Below are positions 24,492 through 34,780 of a stretch of 64,000 bases of DNA, one piece after another. Below the pieces are notes generated by a model. The model was given only the letters and a program-made list of their open reading frames with translations. It did not search any database and was not told the DNA's origin. The position numbers were made by a program, and so were the translations under genes. Every line of letters starts with the position of its first letter. Position 1 is the stretch's first letter. Source of the stretch: Odobenus rosmarus divergens (Eukaryota; Chordata; Mammalia; Carnivora; Odobenidae); contig NW_004451509.1 in assembly GCF_000321225.1 (NCBI RefSeq), forward strand, positions 73,566 to 137,565, written 5' to 3'.

Positions 24492-26043
24492 TTTATTTAC
24501 TGGAGTTTGTCTAAACTCACAGCCTAGAAAGTATGGTGGGGAAGGGTAGAGTTGGCTCTGAGGTTGGGTTTAGGCCTTAGGATTACAGCTGCTAAATTAT
24601 TCTCTCTCTTTTCTTAGATCCTTGCGTCCATAACTCAGGTCTGAGTTCTGCTGTGGGAAGTTCAGGAGAACAGTGTCCCTCCCTGGGGTCCAAGCAGGGC
24701 TGTCAGGGAGGCCAGTGCGGCTAGGACAGGCGTCAGCAGCTGTAGAGAGAAGGAGCATGGAGACTAGCCCAGGAGGCCAGGTGGAAGGTCCAGAGGGACT
24801 TGTTCCTGGGCCCATGAGGGGCAATCCTCTGGGAAGCTCTTGGGCATAATGGGTGAGAGCAGAATGTAGATCTAGGGAAGACTAGGGACATAAGATCATC
24901 TTGTACTGAAGATGCCACGCTGAAGATCTTAGCTTTCATCTAGGAAAGGGGAGGCAGTTCAGGTCTTTTGAGCCAGGCAGCAATGTATCATTTTTATATT
25001 TCATAAAGGAAATCCTGGAAGCAGTGTGAGGATGTAATGGGAAAGAGAGATGGAAAGCAATCCAGTGTCACTCTTTGCGTGCTATGCCAGGCTTAATAAA
25101 TGCCAACAACTCTGTTTTGGGCTTCAGATGTCTAGAGTAAATTGGTCTGTGTATCTCAAGCTCTCATTTTGGACTCTAGGTTGTACAAAGCCCCTATTCA
25201 TCTCTTCAGTAGAGCAGAGGACAGTTAACTCATGACTTCAGGTTTTCACTTAATGCATTTATAGCCTTTATTATTTGAAGCCTTCTAAAAGAAAAGGAGG
25301 TAAAATATAATAGAGAGTGTGTGTGTGCATGTGCACACATGTCTGCCCGTGTGTATGCACAACTAAGCATGTGTGCCCTGACTGGATTTTATAACATGAA
25401 ACCCCAAGTGCATGATGAAGAAAGTGCCAGCCCAACCTGTGTTCTCATTCTTGCCCTGCACTAAATAGCTGTTGAGCTCTGGCTTGATCACAACTGACCT
25501 AGGGCTCTAGCTCCTTCTCTGTCAAGTGGAGGTTGGGAGTGAACTAGACTTCCACAAAGCTTAACAGCTATACCATTTTTTATTTTATGAATAATCCCTT
25601 CTCTCATCTCTTAGAACTGGTGTGCACTTTATAGATATTGTAAATTGTTCAAATTACATGGCATGCTATATATTTTATGTAGGAAAAAATAACAGAAAAG
25701 GAGGGAAGGGTATATTAGACTTGACCTTGGCAGTTTCATTTTTAAAAATGTTTTCAAAATGGCATGAACAAGCAAAAAATAATCTAAGCCAACAACAGAT
25801 AAACCTTTTACCATAGAAATCATGAGACAGTAGCCGCTGTGCTGTGGAAATGAGTGAAATCGACCGTAGGAACACGGAGCACACACTGTGGAAAGATTTG
25901 TACCCCTCGGAGGACTTGGAAAAACAAGATCTTCTGGTATCTGCACATCAATAAGGAATGAAGGTCTGAATTCAGAAATATGATGATATTACAGTCACTT
26001 ATATTACAGTAAGACAAATTTTGATAAATTCCAGAGCAGGATT
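24492..26043. other. Unique non-coding DNA
   Basis: Apart from a probable MIR (25440-25560) and a short imperfect TG/CA tract near 25315-25370, nothing is recognised. Confidence 0.5.
25440..25560 (+). repeat. Probable MIR remnant
   Basis: GAGCTCTGGCTTGATCACAA, CTAGCTCCTTCTCTGTCAAG resemble a decayed forward MIR core. Confidence 0.35.
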
Positions 26044-26260
26044 TTTCAGCAGCAACACCTACTGAGATTTGGGGCCAAATAATTCTTTGTCATAGGGGGC
26101 TGTCCCCTGCACTGTGGCATATTTAGCAGCAGCCGGGGCTAGAGACTTGAGGATGGTAGCCTCATCTTCCCTCATCCTCAAGCTGCAGAAATGAAAAGTA
26201 TATCCAGACATTGTTGAATGTTCCCTGAGGACAATATTATTTCCACTTGAGAACTACTGT
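26044..26260 (-). mobile_element. MER5A-type hAT-Charlie element
   Basis: Reverse orientation: AAATAATTCTTTGTCATAGG, GGGCTGTCCCCTGCACTGTG, then TTCCACTTGAGAACTACTG at the right end, the reverse of the usual CAGTGGTTCTCAA start. More diverged than the copy at 37412. Confidence 0.8.
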
Positions 26261-26284
26261 CCTAGCATCAAGATTTTTAGAAAG

Positions 26285-26440
26285 AGGACATAAGTGTAAG
26301 CTTTAGAGCCAGACGGAGCTGGTTTCCTTCTCAGCTCTATTGTTTACTCATTGTTTGCCCCCAGACAAGCTGCCTGTCCTTTGTAAGCCTTGGTTTCTTC
26401 ATCTTTCTGAGAGAGATAATATTGACAATCTCACTGGTCA
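26285..26440 (+). repeat. MIR remnant
   Basis: AAGCTTTAGAGCCAGACGGA, TCTCAGCTCTATTGTTTACTC and CCTTGGTTTCTTCATCTTTC in forward MIR order. Confidence 0.75.
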
Positions 26441-26634
26441 GTGTAAGGAGCAGATTATGTACGATAACTAGGTAGGGAAGGCAGTGCTGGTGATGAACAG
26501 GGAAAAAAGGAGAAAGCAAGCCCTACTGTAGGTTAGGAAGAGGCTCACACTATCAGTAGGTGTTTCAGTTTACATGTGGATGAGAGAACCAATATCATAA
26601 CCCCAAAATGTTCCTTGTACCTTTAATCATAAAG

Positions 26635-26850
26635 AGGTGATATTTACTGAGAACCTGCTGAGTAGGCATCAGACACTATGCCAACCCCTTCGTGTTTATC
26701 ACCTCCTTTACTCTCTGAATACCCAATTGTGATACTCATTTACGATGATTTTTCAGATGAAGTCACTGAGGCTCACAGAGTTAAAGGATCCCATCCAGTG
26801 CCATGCAATAATGTCAGGTTGGCTCAATTTCAAAGCCCATGATTTCAGTT
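26635..26850 (-). repeat. MIR remnant
   Basis: CACTATGCCAACCCCTTCGT, TTTTTCAGATGAAGTCACTG and GAGGCTCACAGAGTTAAAGG in reverse order. Confidence 0.75.
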
Positions 26851-27619
26851 TCCCCAAAGATGAGACTGGTGGCCAGGGATACTGGAATTGAAATCATTAT
26901 GTTTGGATAAGTGGAGAATTACCATGAATTTGAAAGGGAATGACTTTGCTAGCAACATACCTTGCTTGAACATAAATAATTATGGCTAAGTGAGTTTGTC
27001 TCAAGGCACTGAGTTACAGGGACCCTTACAGGTGTTCAGAAAAGTCTGTGACTCAGGATGAAGAATACAGAGCATGTTTTCTAGCATGTACTCCTTGCAT
27101 GTGGGAAGCTAATGCCATGCGTTTGATTTATCCTAATATTCAATTAAAAATCCAGGCAACCAGATTCTCCTTTGTCAGCTTTCTTCTGCAAAAGCTGTGC
27201 CTAAAAGAAATCTTCCTTCCAGTCCTCCCTGGCCCCAATCTTTCATGCTGGTAGAAGGCAAAACCCTGATTCATGGGTCAGAGAATTGGGTTGTATTGCT
27301 TTTGAAATATTGGTGCAAGGTAGAAATGGTTTCCAATTACAGTGGACTGAGTGCACAATCCCCGTACTGTGCCATTTAAATAACCGCTGAATTGCCAGGG
27401 CCGCTTTCCTGTTTCTAGCTCCCTGAACAAGTAAATAATGGAAAGAGGGAAAAAAATAGCAGCATTTGTAATAAATAACCACACAATCTGGCGTTGGGAC
27501 CTCAGTCCTAGGTCATATTTCCTCTCCTTCCACCACGCTTTTCCTAATGACAACTCAAATAAAAGTTACCTTTATATATGAAACTTAGAACCCAGACTTA
27601 CATTTGGTTTGCACCTTTA

Positions 27620-27920
27620 GGAATGTTGCAGTGGGAAAAGACACTGACTTTGGAGTCAGGTAAGACTTAGGGTTGAATCCCAGCTCTATCATCAGCCAGT
27701 GTTGTCGATGGAAGTATCTCTTACTTTTTGGAGTTTGAACTGCATGGGATTTGAAGTCAGACTGACCTGGTCAGGGAGCTTAACCTCTGTGAGCATCTGT
27801 AAAATGGATAAGTCCTCATACGACTTGCAGGGTGAAAATCAGGTTAACTATGCAAAGTCTCTAGCATAGTTCTTGATACATGGTGGGGTTTTAGTAAAGG
27901 GACTATTATTATTGTGTCAT
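27620..27920 (+). repeat. MIR remnant
   Basis: ACACTGACTTTGGAGTCAGG, GTTGAATCCCAGCTCTATCA, GAGCATCTGTAAAATGGATA and CTCTAGCATAGTTCTTGATA follow the MIR, with an insertion or second copy in the middle (about 27700-27770). Confidence 0.75.
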
Positions 27921-28198
27921 TCATATCCGTTTCCTTGTGAGACGTAGCAATAGAAGAGATTATCATTTGATTTATGTTAACAAATATACTGAGCTGGTAA
28001 AATGCAAGTTACACCAGTAGCAGGTGTACAGATGAGTTTTAAAAAGCAGGAAGATTCTGTGTGGACAAGAGGTTGGCATTCTTTTAGGAATGGCGTATGG
28101 AGTTTGTGAGCTATACTGTACTATGTCTGACACTTGGGTAATGGGACTTATTGGTAACTATCAACCAACACTTAATTAGTTGAGGGACAGACAGGAGG

Positions 28199-28262
28199 AA
28201 TGTGTGTGTGAGAGAGAGAGAGAGACAGACAGACAGATGTGGGGGAGAAAGAGAGAGAAAGC
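28199..28262. repeat. (TG)n/(AG)n/(CAGA)n compound simple repeat
   Basis: TGTGTGTG followed by GAGAGAGAGAG, CAGACAGACAGA and GAGAGAGAA: a purine-rich compound repeat of about 60 bases. Confidence 0.9.
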
Positions 28263-28899
28263 GTGCACACGCATGGGAGCATGGGCTTGCTGTCTACCTG
28301 TGTCATTAAGATGAAGTTGTCCCTTTCTGATGACATCTCCTCTGACTGGCAGGCCTAGGGAGACAGAGGCAGGCATGCTCAGCAGGCAATAGGATGTAAC
28401 AGAAGGACCCCAGAAGTCCACTGGACAACTGGATTTAAAACGAGTCATTTGGTCCAGGCCCAGCTGATGCTTGAATCCCTGATATGGCTTGCCAGCAAGA
28501 CATCTCCCACTCTCTGCCTGGGCACCTCTGGGGTGGTGAGCTCACCACTTCTGAAAGTGAACAGTTGTAAATATCAGAGGAGGAGAGAGTTCTTCTCTAG
28601 GTGGAGCCTGGTCTTGTCTACCTGTTACTCATTCCTGGGTTCTTATTCTGATCTCTGGAGTGACACAGAGTCAGTCCATTTTCCCCTATAAGGCCTTCTA
28701 GATCTCAAGAGCATGTGTCACTTCCCTCGGATCTCAGCATCCCCATTCTCCTTGATGGCTGGCCAGGGACTCTGCTGGAAGGAACAGTGATACTTGTACA
28801 CCGAAGAGTTCAGTGACATTGTAGCATGGGGGGGAATAGAGTATCACTGGAAGCTGGGTTTTCTTATATGCGCCCGTGCACACAGAGGTGTGTCCCAGT

Positions 28900-29060
28900 T
28901 AGCAGAAAGAGCCTGGGATATAGACCTGCATGACCTTGTACCATCCACCTGACCTGTCTATGTGTCACTTCCTGTGAAATGGGGATAATATTAATTCCTA
29001 AATTTGTGAGGCCCAAATGACAAAGTGTGTGTGAAAATACTTTGTAAGTTGTGAACCTTT
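28900..29060 (+). repeat. MIR remnant
   Basis: CTGTGAAATGGGGATAATAT, TAAATTTGTGAGGCCCAAAT and AATACTTTGTAAGTTGTGAA are the MIR 3' half. Confidence 0.7.
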
Positions 29061-29997
29061 GTACACATGATAGTGTGCCTAATGACAAGGGCTGAAAACG
29101 TTTTATGGTTATCTCTTCAATCAGTCCCGGAGAAATTTCACAGAAGTGTTACTGGCTTGAAGTGTCCTCAAACTTCTGCTGTGACACATTTATAAAAGGC
29201 ATCATTCTGGGTACTTGTTGACACCCCACACAGGCCTGCACGGGCATATGGCTTCATTGTTGCCCATGCCAAATGTGGCATGAAATCATCCAAGCTGGAA
29301 GCTGGAATTTAGGTCAATCTCCTTCCTTAATTATGGGGAAAAAAAAAAAAAAAGAACTCAACAATTTGCTATTTGAAACAAAAAAGGGTATGTTTTCTTC
29401 CCGTCATTGATGTTGGCTCATTTTGCTCAATAGTGTTGCTAATTCAAGCATGACAGCTTTGATGTTGACCTGGAAGTTGGCTGTAGCCAAGCACCAGGGA
29501 CTTCTTGACTGCTTAGGTTAGAATGTCCTGCACTATCTCATACTCACACTCAGGGCTTATGCTGGGGCACCCAGGAACAGGGGAAAAACTCCAGGAGTTC
29601 CCATATCTGTAAGTGAGAGATTCAGGCACACAAAACAATCAGAGCAACCAGTTAAGTGCTAAAGGCAGTTTACAAGATGCTATGGGAAAGGATTGACTCC
29701 TTCCCTGGCCAGTCCAGGCAGTTTGCTCTGTCCTGGACCCCACCAGGATAATGTATATATGCTTCTGTTCCCCATCATGGTCTTTGCTTTGTGGCATTTA
29801 TGGGTGGACCACATATTCCTGTTTCCCATCAGATTGAGCACTCTCAAAAGCCAGGACTCCATGAGCCGTCCTATTAACAAGCATGCTTTCTGACACAGTA
29901 GATAGTAAATTGGCAGTATAACGGGATGGTGAATGAAGTGACAGTTTAGATTGAAGAAATCTTTCTCGAAGCTATTTCTTGAAGAATTTCTGTGAGC
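29061..29997. other. Unique non-coding DNA
   Basis: An A run lies at 29338-29353. No gene, exon or mobile element seen. Confidence 0.5.
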
Positions 29998-30009
29998 TAA
30001 AAAGGACAG

Positions 30010-30209
30010 GGCGCCTGGGTGGCTCAGCTGGTTAAGCGACTGCCTTCGGCTCAGGTCATGATCCTGGAGTCCTGGGATCGAGTCCCGCATCCGGCTCCCT
30101 GCTCGGCAGGGAGTCTGCTTCTCCCTCTGACCCTCTTCTCTCGTGCTATCTCTCATTCTCTCTCAAATAAATAAATAAAATCTTAAAAAAAATAAAATAA
30201 ATAAATAAA
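30010..30209 (+). mobile_element. Full-length young SINEC with perfect 12-bp TSD
   Basis: Intact tRNA-derived Pol III promoter: A box TGGCTCAGCTGG at 30020-30031 fits TRGCNNAGYNGG and B box GGATCGAGTCC at 30075-30085 differs from the consensus by one base. Followed by a CT-rich body and an AAATAAAT tail. Exact duplication TAAAAAGGACAG at 29998-30009 and 30210-30221. Confidence 0.96.
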
Positions 30210-30319
30210 TAAAAAGGACAGTGATGACATTCCAGGTGTGAGCCCTTTGAGCAAAGGCTGGGAAGTGGGAGAGCCTAGCCTCTTTGGGGAAGGAATGCTT
30301 CAGAGAGGCTGGAATTCAC

Positions 30320-30545
30320 ATTCATGATCATTTGTTGAATGCCTGTCATGGGGCATTAGGGCATCATTCGAAACCCAGTGATCATCATAAAAATCTTGGA
30401 AAGTAAGCTTTTTATTATGCTCATTTTGTAGATGAGTTTACTGAGACTCAGAGAGTAAATACATGGCTAGAGTTTACATAGCAAATAAGTGGCTAAGCTG
30501 AGATTCAAACCCAGGTCTGTGTGACTCTGAAGGCCACTGTATCAC
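30320..30545 (-). repeat. MIR remnant
   Basis: CTCATTTTGTAGATGAGTTT, ACTGAGACTCAGAGAGTAAA and AGATTCAAACCCAGGTCTGT in reverse order; one of the clearest MIR copies here. Confidence 0.82.
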
Positions 30546-31309
30546 ATGATCACTGACAGGGCATCTGAGCTGTATCCACTGGCGATTCACTGTCAGTCCA
30601 AACTTCCTATGCTACTGAACCCTGCCTCCCCTGAATACACACATCCCCACACCTGTACTCCACTGTTGCGGGGCCATTCCAAGGGAGTCTTTCTCAGAAT
30701 GAGGGACTTTCAGTCTCATCTTTATGCATATTTTAGCCTGTGATTGACTAGAGTGTTAGAAATCACTGACACACTCTCTTTGCTCACAACCAAGGAAACG
30801 GGGCCCAGAATGGAGAGTGCCCTGCTGACCCCCCAAGAGCCAGGCCAGGGTGAGAGAACGCGAGTCTCCTTACTGACTTAATTCCAATTGCCTGCACATA
30901 GCAAAGGATTCTGGAGAATTTGTAGTTTCACTTGAGAGCTGCTGCAAAAGAGTTTAACATATGGCAGGTATTTTTAATTGTAGAAATTAAGGGCACTATC
31001 CTTAGATGGGGAAACTCACTTTGGAAAAGTGATTTCTATGTTGACAAAATATCTAACTCCACCCATCTGTTACTACAGTTATTTACAAAACACCCATGCC
31101 TGGTTTCGCCTAGATTCTCTCCTTCAGAGGCATGCAGGGTGTCGGATCAAGCCTGTTCCAATAGGTTCCAGGCCACACATGCAGAATAAACAGCCACTTG
31201 AATGAGTAATTTTTTGAGCACCTCTTTTGGGAGGGGCATATGATCAAGGGCTGTGGAGTCTGTGTAATTCATCCAGGACCTTCTCTGTCCTCAAGAACCA
31301 CACTGCATG
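30546..31309. other. Unique non-coding DNA
   Basis: Nothing recognisable. Confidence 0.5.
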
Positions 31310-31460
31310 CATGGAGCAGCTACTTCAGGCCAGATACTGTGATGGGCATTCTCATATTTATTATCTAATTTAACTAGCTGAGCGACCCTGTGAGATAGAG
31401 ATTAGTTCCTCTACTTGCAGATGAGCACAGTGGCATTAAGGGAAACTAAGATGTGCCCAA
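31310..31460 (-). repeat. MIR remnant
   Basis: CAGGCCAGATACTGTGATGG, TTATTATCTAATTTAACTAG and GACCCTGTGAGATAGAGATT in reverse order. Confidence 0.72.
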
Positions 31461-32067
31461 AGTGAAAAATCTAGCATCTGGTACCTTTTAGCCGTTTGAA
31501 ACAGAGTGAACAGAAGGTAAAAAGTATTAAGATGGAATAGAAAGTATAAGAAAGAGTAGGCAGGGGGTAAATTCAACTTCATTTGGAAATAGGGTAGCAG
31601 GCCCCTTTTCAATGCTGCACCTCCTACAGGGTCACTGAGAGTGTTAATTCTATTACACAATTGCCGGAAAAGTTTGCAAGAGGAGAGGTGGTCTTGTGTG
31701 TGGCAGAGGGGCTATTGGGAAGAGAAGGCAGGCAGGGGCTGGGGGTCATTGCTTAGTGGATTTGCTATCATAAGAGTTTTTATATCCAGGCTTTGAGGGC
31801 CAGAACCGGAACTTTCTTGGTCCGCTGGCAGATAGCTAATGCTTGGGGCCAAACACTGACTGACATGCTTCGAGAAAAGCGTACAAAACAGATGCCAGTT
31901 TTTAAACCGACAATCAGAGATGTCCTTTTCCAAGTAAGAAGATGCTCTTGTCCTCAACCCAGGGTACCCCTTCACCAAATATCAGTGTAATCTGGGAAAT
32001 GTAACTGGCAACAAAAGCATGCTTGATGAGCTTGGAATTTAAGCAAAAGAAGGTGATCTGTATAGTC

Positions 32068-32287
32068 TAGGGGTGGAAATTTATGGCTCTCAGGCTACAT
32101 GGGACCTGCCGCCTGTTTTTGTAAATAAAGTTTTATGGGAACAAAGCCATGCCCATTTATTTACATAGGTCCCTGGCTGCTTTCATGTTGCAGCAGCAGA
32201 GCTGAGAAATTGCAAGAAAGACCATATGGCCTGTGAAGCCTAAAATATTTACTATCTCATTTTACAGAAAAAGTTTGCCAACTCCTG
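32068..32287 (-). mobile_element. hAT-Charlie-type DNA transposon, same family as 49520-49713
   Basis: The minus strand begins CAGGAGTTGGCAAACTTTTT and continues CTGTAAAATGAGATAGTAAA, with TAAAGTTTTATGGGAACAAA on the plus strand. Flanking 8-mers GTATAGTC and ATCTAGTC match at six of eight positions, the right size for a hAT target duplication. Confidence 0.82.
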
Positions 32288-32576
32288 ATCTAGTCTATGC
32301 ACCTAATGTTTTGTTTCCGTGTTGCGTAACTCCGTTTCTAAGGGACTCCCAATTCTGTCCGTCTTCCCTTCATTCCCAGTGTTCTACTTAAGAACCTTGG
32401 AGAGTTGCAAATAACTAATCCCAAATCAAAGAAACCTGAGCAGAAAAGGAGGGGACAATTGGCACATTCAAGGCTGAGTTGGCTTTACAAATACCTAAAA
32501 TTATAGACCCTGAAGCCACAAAGTTTGTTTTCATTCTCTGACCCTCTAGCTTTTCCTGTGTGACTTTTATTCTCAC

Positions 32577-32875
32577 GTCGTAGAGAGAGGCTGCTTCTCC
32601 TCGGGAGAAACGGCTGCTAGCTGTTTTGGGTCTTGCTAGGTGAAGGGGTGTCTTCTGCTCCAGGTTGAAAGGTCTTAGAGAAGCCTGCTGATGGGCTCGG
32701 GTTTAGTCACGTGCTCATTCCTGTGACCAATCACTGTGGCCAAGGGCGATGAGGCACCGCGTGGGCCGTTTGGCCCCTGTGGGTGTGGTCTGACTGTAGA
32801 GGAAGGAGAGCGGAAGATGGGCTGGGCAGCCAACCGCATGAGTCTTACTGACAACCGTTTTTCGCCATCTCCAGC
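32577..32875. promoter_or_regulatory. CpG-retaining unique segment with CCAAT and E-box motifs
   Basis: Within about 300 bases there are more than a dozen CpGs, far above flanking DNA. Visible motifs: CACGTG at 32708-32713, CCAAT at 32727-32731 in GTGACCAATCAC, and TGTGGTCTGA (RUNX-like). No transposon is recognised here. No TATA box or ORF of interest follows, so a promoter or enhancer role is inference. Confidence 0.35.
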
Positions 32876-32999
32876 TCAACCTCCTTACTTCGAGTCCTTC
32901 GTGAATGTCTGCAGACCAACTGCAGATCGTCTAATCTCACCCTCTTCCAGTCACCCGAGGTCCTGCGGCTGGAGGATCTTCCTGAGTGCGATCTGATCA

Positions 33000-33475
33000 T
33001 GTCCCTAAATGTAAGTCTAAAATGCTGAGATCATTTCCATCCCACTCCTCCTGCCATGGCCCAGGGACCACTAGGAAAACGTCACGACCAGCTCTTAATT
33101 ATCTCTTCCAGGCCTTCCTGTATCACTTCCTCTCACACACCCTTCACTCCCAACAGCTAGATCAGGCCCATGTGTAGTTCCTTTCCCACTCCTGTGAGTC
33201 ACATACAGCTCTGCGTGCCCAGAATATTCTGCCATCCGTGTTCATCTAGTGTACTGCTGACCCCTAATTTCCCCCTTACACCGCTGGAATGCCCCAGCAT
33301 TGATGGGGTGGCCTCCCACAACCCTTTGTGCTTCCCTCCGGTGTAGACTTACCACACTGCACCATATGGTGTGTTTTTGTCTTCACTTACTATGAGCTCC
33401 AGGAAAGTGAGCTCCTGACTTACTCACCTATGTACTCGGACGCCGTACCAGGCCAGCCACAATTACTTGCTGGAT
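33000..33475 (+). repeat. L2 remnant
   Basis: GGCCTTCCTGTATCACTTCC, ACTATGAGCTCCAGGAAAGTG and GCTGGATGAAGCATTTC follow L2 order with heavy divergence. Similarity may begin earlier, near 32880 (TGCGATCTGATCATGTCC). Confidence 0.5.
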
Positions 33476-34039
33476 GAAGCATTTCTGCTCCCACTTCCCT
33501 CTAAGGAAGAGTCCTCTAGTGATTAACTGCTCTCCACCCAGGGTTATGGCAATTTTTTTCCCTCAGTTCCTCTTTCCATGCTCGCCATTCATTTAAAATG
33601 GCATAGTCTTTCTTTGTATGTGCCAACATCATTGATTAAGGTCTGGTTGAGTGGCAGCTATGCTGGACCTGATCTTCTATATCTCCTAGTTCTTGGAGCC
33701 AGACATACCCCATCTTCATTCCTAAGCATCATCCATATTCCCAATTTGTCTGAGAAAAGAGTCTATTATAGTTAAGGCAAACAAAAAGACCCAGTGGTTT
33801 AGTGCACACACATACACACACATAAGTATGTGTATATTTATGTATTTATATAATGTGTACATACATTATATAATATACAGACATCAGTAAGCCCCCAAAA
33901 CTGCTCAGGTCCAAATTAGGTATCTTCAGGTGAATCTTTGGAACAAAACGCCAAGGCCTCACACAGAGTCTGGGAACACCCGTTACAGAGCTGCATGTTC
34001 TACTTACTTAAACTTTGTACATTTCAAGATTTGAAGAGA
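33476..34039. other. Unique DNA with CA/TA low-complexity tract
   Basis: A CACACATACACACACA to TATATAATGTGTACATAC tract spans about 33806-33880; otherwise nothing recognised. Confidence 0.55.
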
Positions 34040-34250
34040 ATAACACTTGGAATCACAGGTCCAGGATTTGGGTCTTGCCTCTTCCCCTTCTGAGTAATCA
34101 CAGAGAAATTGTACTTAATGACAGGGAGCCTTTGTTTCTGCGTTTATGTAATAGTTGCCTCTTCTAGATTAGTAACCAGATTTCAAAGAGAATGCATAGG
34201 GAAGTGATTTATAAGCTGTGAAATGCCAGAAACATAGCAGTTATTGCAAA
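34040..34250 (+). repeat. Probable MIR remnant
   Basis: GGAATCACAGGTCCAGGATT, GAGTAATCACAGAGAAATTG and TTGTTTCTGCGTTTATGTAA resemble a decayed forward MIR. Confidence 0.5.
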
Positions 34251-34379
34251 AATAGAAATCTAAGAATTCAAACATAAAATATTTAATGTGAACTCCGTGG
34301 GGGAAAAAAAATATTTTAAACACTCCTGCCACAATCTAATATTTCCCCAACAAAGTATGGTGTGGAGCATCCTAGGTAA

Positions 34380-34780
34380 CTTAATTACCTAGTGGAATGA
34401 CAGCTTTAGCAGTGCTTAACAACCGCCGTCTGAGGACTGGCAGGTTTAATATAGCGACCGAACAGGAGCTAACAGATGTGTCTCCCTCTTACTGGGTGCC
34501 ATCACCGGGGAGGTGCAGCTGCAGCTCTGCTTTTATCTCGCGTACTTTAGCTTTGAAATGTGGCTGTGCTTCTGTGAAACTCCTCCCATCGAAGCTTTAT
34601 TATCTCGCCTTTTCCTAAGGGCGGCCATTTTCCTTGACAACTCCATGCTGATCAGCAGTAACAGAGATTCTCTGCAGATGATTATAGGTGCCGAGGAGGT
34701 GGTCGGGGGGAGGTGCGTGCTTCAGGGGGGGAGTGCACACCTCGGACAAAGTGAGCTGACAGGCCCTGACGATGGAGGCA
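34380..34780. promoter_or_regulatory. CpG-retaining unique segment, enhancer-like
   Basis: About 15 CpGs occur in 34421-34772, against about two in the preceding 350 bases. Motifs seen: TGACAG (three TALE-type or near copies), CAGCTG E-box near 34515, two TTATCTCG words (GATA-like), GGCGGCCATTTTCC and ACAGATGTG. It is not a recognisable repeat. Candidate conserved non-coding element; function is inference. Confidence 0.35.

Noticed and set aside
32875..33010. Exon candidate: CCATCTCCAG acceptor before and GTAAGT donor after
   Set aside because: The 3' part reads as L2-like sequence, no homologous protein is recognised and no partner exons were found. Splice-like words of this quality are common by chance.
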